Of a DNA stretch of 64,000 nucleotides, positions 53,696 through 63,081 are shown in pieces. This stretch comes from Cupriavidus nantongensis (GTDB lineage Bacteria > Pseudomonadota > Gammaproteobacteria > Burkholderiales > Burkholderiaceae), in the NCBI RefSeq assembly GCF_001598055.1, contig NZ_CP014844.1:3871642-3935641 (forward strand). The letters are read 5' to 3'. The position numbers and the translations under genes are program-made. Position 1 is the stretch's first letter, and each line of letters opens with the position of its first letter. The notes under the pieces are model-generated. The model was not told the DNA's origin. It made no database searches and worked only from the letters and a program-made list of their open reading frames with translations.

Positions 53696-53980
53696 TCAGG
53701 CTTGCGCTTGCGGCGCGGTCAGGATCTCGAGCCGGGCCAGCCATTGCAGCGCCGCTTCGCGCGACTCGCCGCACATCTCGGCCGATGGCTTCAGGCCGCC
53801 GCAGAACGCGGGCCGCTCCGGGCTGCCGAACACCGCGCAACGCATGTCCGGCAGCAGCTGCGCGCACGGCACGCCCGCCGGCTTGCCGTCCGGCATGCCG
53901 GGCAGCGGCGAGGCGATCGACGGCGCGATACAGCAGGCGCCGCAGCCCGCGCGGCAGGAAAGGTCTGACCGGCAACTCAT
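53696..53980 (-). CDS. YkgJ-family cysteine cluster protein
   Basis: The 94-residue protein has the Cys cluster [15 protein letters not shown] at its start and further Cys residues at PCAQL, RCAVF, FCGGL and MCGES, matching the YkgJ (UPF0153) zinc- or iron-binding pattern. The start at the ATG of [13 protein letters not shown] fits the family. Function unknown. Confidence 0.87.
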   Translation of the reverse strand: MSCRSDLSCRAGCGACCIAPSIASPLPGMPDGKPAGVPCAQLLPDMRCAVFGSPERPAFCGGLKPSAEMCGESREAALQWLARLEILTAPQAQA

Positions 53981-54264
53981 GACGATGGTTCGGGATCGGG
54001 CAGCCGCCAGGCCGCCAGCACAAAGCCGACATTGTGCCCGAAGGGCCGCGGGCGTCCTGTAAGAAAAGGAAAACGCCGTAAGCGCGGCGTTAGGGTGCAG
54101 GTAAATTCGTGCTCCATTAATCACATGACGCGAATGGGTTTTTGTTGGACCCGCTTGGTACATGCCCGCCCTTGACCCCCTGTGGGGCCTCATCTACATT
54201 ACTGACCCACAAGTTATTAACTTTTTCGAAGCCCCTCGTGCCCCGCAGTCTTCGCAAGCCCGCC

Positions 54265-55038
54265 GTGACCAAGCCACCCGCCGATCCGCACAAGGACGCC
54301 GACAGCCCGCGCTGGAGCCGGCGCAAGGCGGCGCGGCCGCAGGAACTGGTGGCGGCGGCGCTGGACCTGTTCGTCGAGCGCGGCTATGCCGCCACGCGGC
54401 TGGAAGACGTGGCCGCGGCGGCCGGCGTGTCCAAGGGCACGGTCTACCTGTATTTCGCCAACAAGGAAGAGCTGTTCAAGTCGGTGGTGCGCGAGAACCT
54501 GGTGCCGGCACTGGCGCGCGGCGCCGACCTGGTCGATGCCTACCAGGGCAGCACGCCCGAGCTGTTGCGCGAACTGCTGCGCGGCTGGTGGGGGCTGATC
54601 GGCGCCACGCCGGTGGCGGGACTGACCAAGCTGATCATGGCGGAGTCGGCCAACTTCCCGGACATCGCCCGCTTCTATAACCAGGAAGTGATGGTGCCGG
54701 GCGACGAGCTGTTCGCCAAGGTGCTGGCGCGCGGCGTGGCGCGCGGCGAGTTCCGCGCGCTGCCGGCCAACCCCACCACCACGCTGATCTGCGCGCCGCT
54801 GGTATTCCTGATGATGTGGCAGCGCGCGCTGCGCGCCACCGCCGAGAAAGACATCGACCCCGAGGCCTTCCTCGATGGCCTGCTCGACACGCTGTTGTTC
54901 GGGCTGACCGCGGGCGAGGCCCGCAACCGCCCGCTGCCGCCGCAGCACGGCGCCTATATCTGGGAAGGGATCCGCGACGAGATGCTGGCGCAGCGCGGGC
55001 TCGGAATGAGCCCGGAGGCGCCTGGAGGGTTAAAATAG
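54265..55038 (+). CDS. TetR/AcrR-family transcriptional regulator
   Basis: The 257-residue protein (GTG start; another GTG at 54238 is equally possible) has a TetR HTH at about 20-70: ELVAAALDLFVERGYAATRLEDVAAAAGVSKGTVYLYFANKEELF. The ligand domain follows, resembling regulators of multidrug efflux genes. tolC lies 1.1 kb downstream on the same strand, a possible target. No ATG is available near the HTH. Confidence 0.9.
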   Translation: MTKPPADPHKDADSPRWSRRKAARPQELVAAALDLFVERGYAATRLEDVAAAAGVSKGTVYLYFANKEELFKSVVRENLVPALARGADLVDAYQGSTPELLRELLRGWWGLIGATPVAGLTKLIMAESANFPDIARFYNQEVMVPGDELFAKVLARGVARGEFRALPANPTTTLICAPLVFLMMWQRALRATAEKDIDPEAFLDGLLDTLLFGLTAGEARNRPLPPQHGAYIWEGIRDEMLAQRGLGMSPEAPGGLK

Positions 55039-55122
55039 CAGGTTTGATAAGACTGTCCGGCCGTGGCACCGCGCGGCCGGCGCACAGACCGACAGCGGTT
55101 GGCATTGGTAAGGAATGGCAAG

Positions 55123-55776
55123 ATGGATCTCGAAAAAGCCCGATTCAACATGATCGAACAGCAAATCCGCCCGTGGGACGTGCTGGACCAGGAAATCCTG
55201 GACCTGCTGGCGGTGGTCAAGCGGGAGCAGTTCGTCCCGGCCGCGTACGCCTCGCTGGCGTTCGTCGACATGGAGATTCCGCTGCCCGCCGGGCAGAACA
55301 TGCTGGCGCCGCGCGTCGAAGCCCGCATCCTGCAGGACCTGGCCGTGCGCAAGCATGAGACCGTGCTGGAAATCGGCGCCGGCTCCGGCTACATGGCCGC
55401 GCTGCTGGCCAACCGCGCCCGCCACGTGCTGACCGTCGACATCGTCCCCGAGCTGGTCGAGCTGGCCCGCACCAACCTGGCCAATGCCGGCGTCACCAAC
55501 GTCGACGTCGCCGAAGGCAATGCCGCCGACGGTTGGGCCGCCGCCGCACCCTACGACGTGATCTGCATCTCGGGCTCGCTGCCGGCGATTCCGCCGTCGA
55601 TCCTGGCGCAGGTAAAGGTGGGCGGGCGTATCGCCGCCTTCGTCGGCGAACTGCCGGTGATGGAAGCGCGCCTGATTACGCGCGTGTCCGAGACCGAGTA
55701 CCAGGTCGTCAACCTGTTCGAGACCGCGGTCAAGCCCCTGCAGGGCGCGGCCCGGCCCTCGCAATTCCAGTTCTGA
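55123..55776 (+). CDS. Protein-L-isoaspartate O-methyltransferase-like protein
   Basis: The 217-residue SAM protein has the PCMT layout: ARFNMIEQQIRPWDVLDQEIL, then the SAM loop VLEIGAGSGYMAALLA and YDVICISGSLPAIP. The catalytic T/S-I-S-Q-P segment of true Pcm is replaced by AGQNMLAPRVEARIL, and the repair residue is not obvious. Such Pcm-like genes regularly precede a rhodanese and tolC in beta-proteobacteria. The ATG at 55123 with AAGGAATGGCAAG upstream is chosen. Confidence 0.85.
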   Translation: MDLEKARFNMIEQQIRPWDVLDQEILDLLAVVKREQFVPAAYASLAFVDMEIPLPAGQNMLAPRVEARILQDLAVRKHETVLEIGAGSGYMAALLANRARHVLTVDIVPELVELARTNLANAGVTNVDVAEGNAADGWAAAAPYDVICISGSLPAIPPSILAQVKVGGRIAAFVGELPVMEARLITRVSETEYQVVNLFETAVKPLQGAARPSQFQF

Positions 55777-55788
55777 GGACATACCGCC

Positions 55789-56112
55789 ATGCAGGTGATC
55801 CAAGCGACCGAACTGGCCCAGTGGCTGGCCGACGCCAGCCGCGCCAAACCGGTCCTGCTCGACGTGCGTGAAGGCTGGGAGGTGCAGACCTGCGCCCTGC
55901 CCGGCATCACCCACATCCCCATGCGCGACATCCCGGCGCGCGCCGCCGAACTCGACGAAGACGCCGACATCGTCTGCATCTGCCACCACGGCGCACGCAG
56001 CATGCAGGTGGCGGCCTACCTCGAGCGCCAGGGCTACGGCAAGGTCTACAACCTGACCGGCGGCGTCGATGCCTGGGCCAGCCAGGTCGACCCCGCCATG
56101 CCGAAGTACTGA
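55789..56112 (+). CDS. Rhodanese-like sulfurtransferase
   Basis: The 107-residue single rhodanese domain has active-site loop CHHGARS (Cys near 64), plus VLLDVREGWEVQ and NLTGGVDAWA. It lies 12 bases after the Pcm-like gene and 76 before tolC. Confidence 0.93.
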   Translation: MQVIQATELAQWLADASRAKPVLLDVREGWEVQTCALPGITHIPMRDIPARAAELDEDADIVCICHHGARSMQVAAYLERQGYGKVYNLTGGVDAWASQVDPAMPKY

Positions 56113-56188
56113 CGCGGCAGGCCAGCGCAGCAATACGAAGAAGAAACGACTGTCGGCCGCGGCACCGCCGCGCCCACCTGGAGGTGTC

Positions 56189-57697
56189 ATGACGTTTGCG
56201 CCCAACGCCCAGCCCGGAGCAATCCGGACGCGCCTGGCGATCGCGGTTTCCCTGCTGATGCCGCTGCTGGGCATGCTGCCCGCGGCGCCGGCCGGCGCGG
56301 CCGACCTGCTGCAGGTCTATCGCGATGCGCAAGCCAATGACGCCCAGTTCGCCAGCGCCCGCGCGCAGCTGCTGGCCACGCGCGAGAAGCTGCCGCAGGG
56401 CCGCGCGGGCCTGCTGCCGCAGGTGGTGGGTACCGCCGGCGCCAACCGCACCAAGCTCGACCAGACCGCGTCGGTGCCGTTCGGCGGCGCGCCCAGCGCC
56501 TCCGGCACGCGTTTCTTCAACAACAACAACTGGCAGCTGCAACTGAGCCAGCCGCTGTTCCGCTGGGACCGCTGGGAAACCTACAAGCAGGGCGAGCTGG
56601 CCGCGCAGGCGGGCGAAGTCACCTTCCACCAGGCCGAGCTCGACCTGATCACGCGCAGCGCGCAGGCCTACTTCGACGTGCTGGCCGCGCAGGACAACCT
56701 CTACCTGGCGCGCGCGCAGAAGAAGGCCATCGCGGAGCAGCTGGAACAGGCCAGGCGCAATTTCGAGGTCGGCACCGCCACCATCGTCGACGCCAACGAC
56801 GCCCAGGCCCGCTTCGACCTGGCCACCTCGACCGAGATCGCCGCGCAGAGCGACCTGGAAATCAAGCGCGCGACGCTGCAGCAGATCACCGGCAAGCCGG
56901 TCGACGAACTGATGGGTCTGCGCGCCGAAGCGCCGATTCCCGGACCCCAGCCGCCCGATGTCAACGCCTGGGCGGCGCAGGCCGAGACCAGCAACCTTCA
57001 GGTCAACCTGGCCAGCTACAACCTCGAGACCGCGCAGCGCGAGACCAACAAGGCCAAGGCCGGGCACCTGCCGTCGGTGGACCTGGTGGCCTCGTACGGC
57101 TTCAACAACCAGACCGGCAGCGCCACGCAGGCGATCTCGACCCACTACAACGCGTCGCAGATCGGCGTGCAGCTGACCCTGCCGATCTTCGCCGGCGGCC
57201 AGATCCAGTCGCGCGTGCGCGAGACCCTGGCGCTGGCCGACAAGGCCGCCAGCGACCTCGAATTCGCCCGCCGCACCGCCGCCCAGACCGCGCGCCAGAC
57301 CTACTCCGGCGTCTCCAACGGCCTGGCCCAGGTCAAGGCGCTGGAGGCGGCCGAACGCTCGGCCACCAGCGCGGTGGAATCCAACCAGCTCGGCTATGAA
57401 GTTGGCGTGCGCATCAATATCGACGTGCTCAACGCCGAAGCCCAGCTGTTCTCCACGCGACGCGACCTGGCCAAGGCACGCTACGACACCATCATGAACG
57501 GGCTGCGGCTGAAGGCTTCCACCGGGGTACTGCAGGAAGCGGACGTGGTGCAGATCAATACGCTGCTGACGTCGGTGCCGGGGTCGATGTACAAGCTGCC
57601 GGTTCCGGCACAGGCGGGCGTGAAGGCGCCGGCAAAGGCGGCTGCAGCAGCGGATCGCCGCGGTGCGCGGCGCGACGGCGGAACGCCGCGCTCCTGA
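56189..57697 (+). CDS. tolC: TolC-family outer membrane efflux channel
   Basis: The 502-residue protein has a signal peptide ending APAGAA, then the two OEP repeats: DLLQVYRDAQANDAQFASARAQL and QAYFDVLAAQDNLYLARAQKKAIAEQLEQARRNFEVGTATIVDA, with YEVGVRINIDVLNAEAQLFSTRRDLAKARYD in the second. It forms the trimeric exit duct for type I secretion or RND pumps. GGAGGTGTC precedes the ATG. Confidence 0.94.
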   Translation: MTFAPNAQPGAIRTRLAIAVSLLMPLLGMLPAAPAGAADLLQVYRDAQANDAQFASARAQLLATREKLPQGRAGLLPQVVGTAGANRTKLDQTASVPFGGAPSASGTRFFNNNNWQLQLSQPLFRWDRWETYKQGELAAQAGEVTFHQAELDLITRSAQAYFDVLAAQDNLYLARAQKKAIAEQLEQARRNFEVGTATIVDANDAQARFDLATSTEIAAQSDLEIKRATLQQITGKPVDELMGLRAEAPIPGPQPPDVNAWAAQAETSNLQVNLASYNLETAQRETNKAKAGHLPSVDLVASYGFNNQTGSATQAISTHYNASQIGVQLTLPIFAGGQIQSRVRETLALADKAASDLEFARRTAAQTARQTYSGVSNGLAQVKALEAAERSATSAVESNQLGYEVGVRINIDVLNAEAQLFSTRRDLAKARYDTIMNGLRLKASTGVLQEADVVQINTLLTSVPGSMYKLPVPAQAGVKAPAKAAAAADRRGARRDGGTPRS

Positions 57698-57759
57698 GCC
57701 AACGGGCCGCAACTGCGGCCCATTTTCTTTGTGTGGTGCGGCGAAGATGCGCTGGTTGT

Positions 57760-57881
57760 CTCCCCCGCTTGCGGGAGAGGGGTTGGGGGAGAGGGCCGGC
57801 GTTTGCCAAGCATGGTGACGTATCACTTCGTTGAGGCGCCGGCCCTCTCCCCCGCCCCTCTCCCATAAATGGGAGAGGGGA
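57760..57881. repeat. REP-like palindromic element
   Basis: A perfect 17-bp inverted repeat (57785-57801 with 57837-57853, core GGGGGAGAGGGCCGGCG) is flanked by two hairpins, one of them CCCCTCTCCC-ATAAAT-GGGAGAGGGG (57855-57880). It fills the space between convergent tolC and the META-domain gene, as dispersed REP elements of proteobacteria often do, and can act as a bidirectional terminator. Confidence 0.8.
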
Positions 57882-57893
57882 GCAAACCAACAG

Positions 57894-58700
57894 CTACTGC
57901 GCACGTGTCCGTGACTCGACCTTCAGCAACTGCCAGCGGATCGCCGACGCATCCGCCGGCGGGTTCGGCACCTGGTATTCGCGCACGCGCAGCCGGTACG
58001 ACACCCCGGGTTCGAAATCCAGCCCCTCGATCGGCCCGTACCACAGCTGCCACGGCGCATCCGGCGACTCGCGCCAGCGGTAGCACGTCATCTTGCCCAC
58101 GCCCGTGCACTCCACACGCTGCGAATCGATATAGACGGTCTTCTCGACGCCCGCCGCCTCCACGCGCGCGCCGCGCTTGCCCACACCCTCGCGCTCGACG
58201 AACTGCAGCAGATCCCCGTCCACGGTCTTCCAGATGATCTGCCGGCCGGTACTGCCCGCCGACGGCTGCGTGCCCACGGTGGAGAACGGCGTCTGCATCG
58301 CCTTCAGCAGCGCCGACTCCAGCGCCATGCGCGGCGGCGGGCAAGCCATGCGCGTGCCGGCGATGCGGTCGAAGCGGATGCCGGTCTCGGTCTTGCCATA
58401 GCTGCCGGTAAAGCGATTGCAGCCGCTGGTGCCGCTGACCGTGCCCTGCGCGGCATCGATGCCTTCGTTGAACTCGAAAATGATCGGCTCGCCATTGTCG
58501 CCGTGCGGGATCTCGCGCACCGAGCCGTCAGGCTGCTGCCAGCGCACCAGTTCCCAGCGGCTCGGGCCGGAGGGCTGGGTCTGGTTCAGGTTGGTGCCGG
58601 CCGAAGGAAGATCGGGCGCGGTCGCAGTGGTGCAGGCGCCGAGCATGGTGGCGACAAGCACGGCGGCCGCGAAGGGAATCAGGCGATTACGGCTATCCAT
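57894..58700 (-). CDS. META and DUF4377 domain lipoprotein
   Basis: The 268-residue protein starts at the ATG of MDSRNRLIPFAAAVLVATMLGACTT, with lipobox LGAC. A META domain (about 50-160) shows RWELVRWQQPDGS and TVSGTSGCNRFTGSY, as in HslJ, and MACPPPRMALE. A DUF4377 domain (about 180-265) has DSQRVECTGVGKMTCYRWR and WYGPIEGLDFEPGVSYRLRV. Such proteins are linked to envelope or antibiotic stress; exact role unknown. Confidence 0.88.
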   Translation of the reverse strand: MDSRNRLIPFAAAVLVATMLGACTTATAPDLPSAGTNLNQTQPSGPSRWELVRWQQPDGSVREIPHGDNGEPIIFEFNEGIDAAQGTVSGTSGCNRFTGSYGKTETGIRFDRIAGTRMACPPPRMALESALLKAMQTPFSTVGTQPSAGSTGRQIIWKTVDGDLLQFVEREGVGKRGARVEAAGVEKTVYIDSQRVECTGVGKMTCYRWRESPDAPWQLWYGPIEGLDFEPGVSYRLRVREYQVPNPPADASAIRWQLLKVESRTRAQ

Positions 58701-59056
58701 AAGAACTCCTGTTGCGGGGCTGCCCTGGGGCGCCCATAGCGATGTCATCGATGGCTGTGACAAGCAGCATGCCGGAAAGTGCACCCGGCCATAGACCTTC
58801 AGTTTAGCAAGCCGATCCGGCAAGGCGCTTTTGAAGCGCCCTGCCCTCCACATACATCCTGTAACGGGTAGCCACGCTCACCCGGCTAGGATGCGGAACT
58901 CCTGGAAATGCCACCGTGGCCATCCGATATAATCGCTTCGCCCCGAGCCGCAATGCCGGCGCAGGGCACCGCTCCTCAGGAGACGGCGACAATAATAAGA
59001 CGGACGGAACGGCAGGCATCTCCCATGCAATCACCTTCCTCCGGAAACCTTTCTCC
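58701..59056. other. Intergenic region before the O-antigen ligase-type gene
   Basis: There is no supported gene. A perfect -10 TATAAT lies at 58928-58933 on the plus strand without a convincing -35 at 17 bases, about 120 bases before the next ATG. CTCCTCAGGAG near 58971-58981 is a small dyad in the leader. Confidence 0.5.
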
Positions 59057-60367
59057 ATGCTCTTGATGACGAGATTGCAAGGGTCCCTACCGTTGGGGAT
59101 CGACAAAGCTCTGTACCTGAGCGCCTGTGTTGTCCTGGCCGCGTTTCCCGCGCTGATGTTCGTCAAGCCGTCGCTCAGCAACACCTGCTACGGGCTGTTG
59201 CTGGGGTGGAGCGTCATCGCCCTGGCTACCGGCGGCCGCGCCGCCGTGGCCGAATATGGCTGCATCCTGCGCCGGTACTGGCCCTTCATGCTGGCCATGG
59301 CGGCGCTGCCGCTGGCGCTGCTGCTCCAGCAACTGCTGACCGGCGCCGATGACCCGCATGTGCCCTATCTATACCTGCGTTTTGCGCTGTTCATCGTTCT
59401 GGTCCCAGGCCTGCTGCGCCTGGGCCGGCGCGGCATGCAGAACATCCAGTGGGGCTTCGTCGCCTGTGCATTGATATCCGCCCTGTGGCTGCATGAAGTC
59501 GCCGCGGCCGGCCGCCCCAGCCATGTCGGCTTCTCCAATGTCATTCCCTTCGGCAACCTCGCCCTGCTGACCGGCATGCTGGCCGTGATCTCCACAGGCT
59601 GGAACCGCCCTGGAGAGTATGTGCAGGTCGGGGTAAAGCTCCTGGCGGGTTTTGCGGGCTTGTATGCCTCTTATATGAGCGGCACGCGCGGGGGCTGGAT
59701 CGCAGTACCCGTGCTCGTGCTGGTCTCCCTGATGGCATCTCGCAAGTTGAAACGTATCCACAAAGGAGCTGGTCTGCTTGTACTAGCCGGTTTCATGGCC
59801 GCCACCTGGCTCAGCAGCGATCGGGTGCAGCAACGCACGATGGAAACTGTATCTGAATTGTCTCAATTTGCTCACCATGTAACATTGGACACCTCCACTG
59901 GCATACGTCTGCAACTGTGGCGCGCCTCGCTCAAAATGCTACAGGCTCATCCTTGGGCCGGAGTTGGCCCAGAAAATTACGAGCAGGCTCTTAAAGGACT
60001 GGCAGAACAGCATGTAGTTACCCCGCTCGCTGCTACCATGCCGCACGCACACAATGACATCCTGCACACAGGAGCAACGCTCGGCATACCCGGATTGATT
60101 GCAATTTTTGCCCTATATCTTGTCCCTGTTGCCTTCTTTCTGTATCACCTGCGCAGTAACGACAGGGATACGCAAGTTGCCAGCGCAATGGGCCTGGCGC
60201 TGTGTTGCGGCTTCATGGTGTTTGGTCTCACCGAGGCAATGTTCGGCACAACCTTGGTCAATGCCTGCTACAGCCTGATCATGGCCGTGTGCTTCGCATA
60301 TGTGGTTTCATCCAAGAAGGCGCTTCGAGTTCAGGCAGCCAGTTCCCCGCCCAGAATCGCCACATAG
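59057..60367 (+). CDS. O-antigen ligase-type (Wzy_C) membrane protein
   Basis: The 436-residue protein has about ten to twelve membrane helices and the Wzy_C signature: SGTRGGWIAVPVLVLVSL, then a large periplasmic loop with GIRLQLWRASLKMLQAHPWAGVGPENYEQAL and a conserved His in PHAHNDILHTG. WaaL joins O-antigen to lipid A-core; a Wzy polymerase is the alternative. The neighbouring core LPS genes favour ligase. The 3' half is clearly lower in GC than the chromosome around it. Confidence 0.85.
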   Translation: MLLMTRLQGSLPLGIDKALYLSACVVLAAFPALMFVKPSLSNTCYGLLLGWSVIALATGGRAAVAEYGCILRRYWPFMLAMAALPLALLLQQLLTGADDPHVPYLYLRFALFIVLVPGLLRLGRRGMQNIQWGFVACALISALWLHEVAAAGRPSHVGFSNVIPFGNLALLTGMLAVISTGWNRPGEYVQVGVKLLAGFAGLYASYMSGTRGGWIAVPVLVLVSLMASRKLKRIHKGAGLLVLAGFMAATWLSSDRVQQRTMETVSELSQFAHHVTLDTSTGIRLQLWRASLKMLQAHPWAGVGPENYEQALKGLAEQHVVTPLAATMPHAHNDILHTGATLGIPGLIAIFALYLVPVAFFLYHLRSNDRDTQVASAMGLALCCGFMVFGLTEAMFGTTLVNACYSLIMAVCFAYVVSSKKALRVQAASSPPRIAT

Positions 60368-60661
60368 CAGTTGCTTTCTGACCGACAGGCTGAATACGAT
60401 CACCGGGGCGGCACGTAACAGCAACCGTCGCCAAGACGCTGCATCAAGCTGACGACCGTGAAATCATCCTGAGCCTTGGAGACGCTGCTAGCCAATTTCG
60501 GCTGCATTCGCGGGTGAACAACGAAGCTCCGCTAGCGCAACGTTGTCGACTTAGTGTGAGACAGTACCAAGGAAGTGGTCGCTCCATCAGAGGATGGGCG
60601 GATGTTGCCTTGCATGAGGCAGATGCATAGGGAGGGCCATCGCTACACCGGGATGCTGCGG
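60368..60661. other. Intergenic region between the ligase-type gene and waaA
   Basis: A 294-base gap between convergent genes. An open plus-strand frame (about 60450-60629) without a start and an antisense frame exist, but neither looks like a known protein. I see no terminator with a clear T-run. Confidence 0.4.
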
Positions 60662-61975
60662 TCAAGCAACAGGGTTAGCAACAGATGAGCTTTCAAGCGC
60701 CGTAGCCAGCGCGGCGAGGGTTCGCGAGGTGGCGCCTCGATGCAGGCCTGCGAAGGTCTGTGCGTGGACACGCATTTCTGCCAGCCGAGCTGGATCGGCC
60801 AGCACGCTCGCTGCTGTGCGCATCAGCTCATCGGCATTGTCAACGCGCAGGCAAGCCCCCGCAGTAATTGCATCTTCGGTCGCCTGTGCAAAATTGAAGG
60901 TATGCGGGCCAACCAGCACCGGCGTACCAAGCGTACAGGCTTCGATCAGGTTCTGCCCCCCGAGTGGCAACAGGCTGCCACCGATAAAGGCTAGATCCGA
61001 CGCCGCAAAATACATGGCCATCTCGCCCATCGAATCGCCCAGAATAATATCGGCGCTCAGCGGCAACTGTATGACATTGAGATCCAGTGCACTCCGGCGC
61101 TTCACCGAAAACCCTGCGCGAGCTGCCATCGCTGCGACCTCATCAAACCGCTGCGGATGACGGGGGATAAGCAGCAAAGCGGGGCGTGGGACATTGCCCG
61201 CCAATGATTGCCAACGGGAGAATGCATCGAGCAACATTGGCTCCTCTCCCTCACGGGTGCTGGCAGCTGCCAGAACTTTGCCCGTGGCAATGAACTTGCG
61301 CAATTGCTCGCCCACCGCAACGCCTGCAAGCGCGGGCTGCATATCAAATTTCAAGTTACCAGTGATCTGCACCGCCGACGCACCCAATGCCCGAAAACGC
61401 TGTGCATCGCCAGGCGTCTGTGCAAGCACACCGGCAAGATCCTCGTACATGACCGCCGCCGCGCGCCCAAAGCGCGCAGTACGCCGGAAGCTGCGTGGCG
61501 ACAGGCGCGCATTGACCAGAAACAGGGGGACGCGCGCCTTGCGGGCCCCGCGCACCAAGTTGGGCCAGACTTCCGTCTCCATCAGCAAGCCCACCTGCGG
61601 CGCGAAATACCGCATGAACGACCTTACGAGCACGGGCACGTCATATGGCAGGTAGCACTGCAGGATGCGCGGCTCTTTGCCGAACAATTGCGCACCGGTC
61701 TGGCGCCCAGTCGGAGTCATGTGTGTCAGCAGCAAGCGATGACGCGGATAAGCGCTCAGCAGCGCATCGATCAGCGGCTGCGCGGCGCGGGTCTCGCCTA
61801 CTGAAACAGCGTGGACCCATAGCCATGGCCCCTTCCGAGGCAGCCCTCCGTATAGACCTAGGCGTTCGCCGACATGATGCATGTAGTCCGGCTCCTTACG
61901 CGCGCGCCAAGCTAAGCGCAGCAATGCAACCGGCAGCACCACGAACCACAACAAGCTATATACCAAACGCAGCAT
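60662..61975 (-). CDS. waaA: 3-deoxy-D-manno-octulosonic acid transferase
   Basis: The 437-residue inner-membrane glycosyltransferase adds Kdo to lipid A precursor. An N-terminal anchor (MLRLVYSLLWFVVLPVALL) precedes GERLGLYGG, WVHAVSVGETRAAQPLI, LMETEVWPN and the C-terminal GGSLLPLGGQNLIEA and PVLVGPHTFNF. The ATG at 61975 overlaps the waaC stop (ATGA), deciding the start. Confidence 0.96.
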   Translation of the reverse strand: MLRLVYSLLWFVVLPVALLRLAWRARKEPDYMHHVGERLGLYGGLPRKGPWLWVHAVSVGETRAAQPLIDALLSAYPRHRLLLTHMTPTGRQTGAQLFGKEPRILQCYLPYDVPVLVRSFMRYFAPQVGLLMETEVWPNLVRGARKARVPLFLVNARLSPRSFRRTARFGRAAAVMYEDLAGVLAQTPGDAQRFRALGASAVQITGNLKFDMQPALAGVAVGEQLRKFIATGKVLAAASTREGEEPMLLDAFSRWQSLAGNVPRPALLLIPRHPQRFDEVAAMAARAGFSVKRRSALDLNVIQLPLSADIILGDSMGEMAMYFAASDLAFIGGSLLPLGGQNLIEACTLGTPVLVGPHTFNFAQATEDAITAGACLRVDNADELMRTAASVLADPARLAEMRVHAQTFAGLHRGATSRTLAALATALESSSVANPVA

Positions 61976-63081
61976 CAGCCAGCCACTCCGCGCACGCGGC
62001 AAGCCGCTTCGTAGACCTCATCGACCGACGGCACCACGCCGTCGTCCCCGACATTGGCGATCCGTTCGGACCAGTAGCCTTCAGTCTTCCATCGCCACGT
62101 TGCCGTATAAATCTCAACCGTGGGCCGACACAACGCCGCTGCGATATGGATTAAGCCCGTATCGACCCCGACCACCACCTCGGCCCGGTTGATCAGCCCA
62201 AAGCCCTGTAATACGGAGAAGCGCGGCAACACCCTTGCGTACGGCACACCAGCACGGATCTCTTCGGCTGCCCGGCGTTCCTGGTCACTGCCCCACGGCA
62301 GCAGGACCGTCAGACCTTCATCCGCCAGCCGCGTGCCCAGCGCATGCCAGTTATGCACTGCCCATTTTTTACGCGCGTCGGCAGTGGCGTGGAAGCACAC
62401 GGCATAGCGCGGAGGCAGGTCACCCCACAGCGGATCGTCCACATGGAGCGACTGGGCGGCATGCCCGAAAAACTGCGGTGGTGCCAGTGGCGCAACCCCG
62501 GTCAGCGCTGCACCGAGCAAGCGCGAGCGCTGCACTGAATGCGTCCGGCGCGGCACGCTTATCGCATCGGTATACAAGAGCCGCGCTGCCGGCTCATAGC
62601 CTGAACCCAGCGTGGCATTGCCTAACCCGATAATCGGCGCACCAGACGCGCGCATGGCGAAGCGCGCAACCAACGCGGTCTTAAGCAAACCCTGACTCTC
62701 GATCACCGCGTCATAGCGATCCTGCTGCAAGGCGTGACGCACCTCGCCCACCTCACGCCAAGTTCCCTTGTCCAAGACGCGCTTGCGCCAACGCCGCAGC
62801 GCAAACGGGATCACCCTGCGCACCTCCGGCAATAGCCGGACAAGTCCGACATAGCCCTCTTCCACCATCCAATCGATTTCGGCACCGGCCCAGCGCGAGC
62901 GCAGATCGTGCACCAACGGCATGTTGTGCACCACATCACCGAGCGACGACACCTTGACCAACAGGATGCGTGGCCGTTCTGGCAGTGTGAATGGGACCGC
63001 GGCCGGCGTGGGCCGTAGCACACCAGTGGCGCCCGCTGATTCCGCTGACACCGCCGCGCGCTTAGAACGGGAACTGAGCAT
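61975..63081 (-). CDS. waaC: Lipopolysaccharide heptosyltransferase I
   Basis: The 368-residue GT9 enzyme adds the first heptose to Kdo. RILLVKVSSLGDVVHNMPLVHDLR is the family N-terminus, after a 36-residue extension. DYDAVIESQGLLKTAL-type and GVDTGLIHIAAALCRPTVEIY motifs form the ADP-heptose site. It overlaps the upstream mutase gene by 20 bases. Confidence 0.95.
   Translation of the reverse strand: MLSSRSKRAAVSAESAGATGVLRPTPAAVPFTLPERPRILLVKVSSLGDVVHNMPLVHDLRSRWAGAEIDWMVEEGYVGLVRLLPEVRRVIPFALRRWRKRVLDKGTWREVGEVRHALQQDRYDAVIESQGLLKTALVARFAMRASGAPIIGLGNATLGSGYEPAARLLYTDAISVPRRTHSVQRSRLLGAALTGVAPLAPPQFFGHAAQSLHVDDPLWGDLPPRYAVCFHATADARKKWAVHNWHALGTRLADEGLTVLLPWGSDQERRAAEEIRAGVPYARVLPRFSVLQGFGLINRAEVVVGVDTGLIHIAAALCRPTVEIYTATWRWKTEGYWSERIANVGDDGVVPSVDEVYEAACRVRGVAG

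Noticed and set aside
60444..60665. 73-codon minus-strand frame and an opposite plus-strand frame as a gene or IS remnant
   Set aside because: Neither shows transposase or other family motifs, and no terminal inverted repeats or target duplications are visible.
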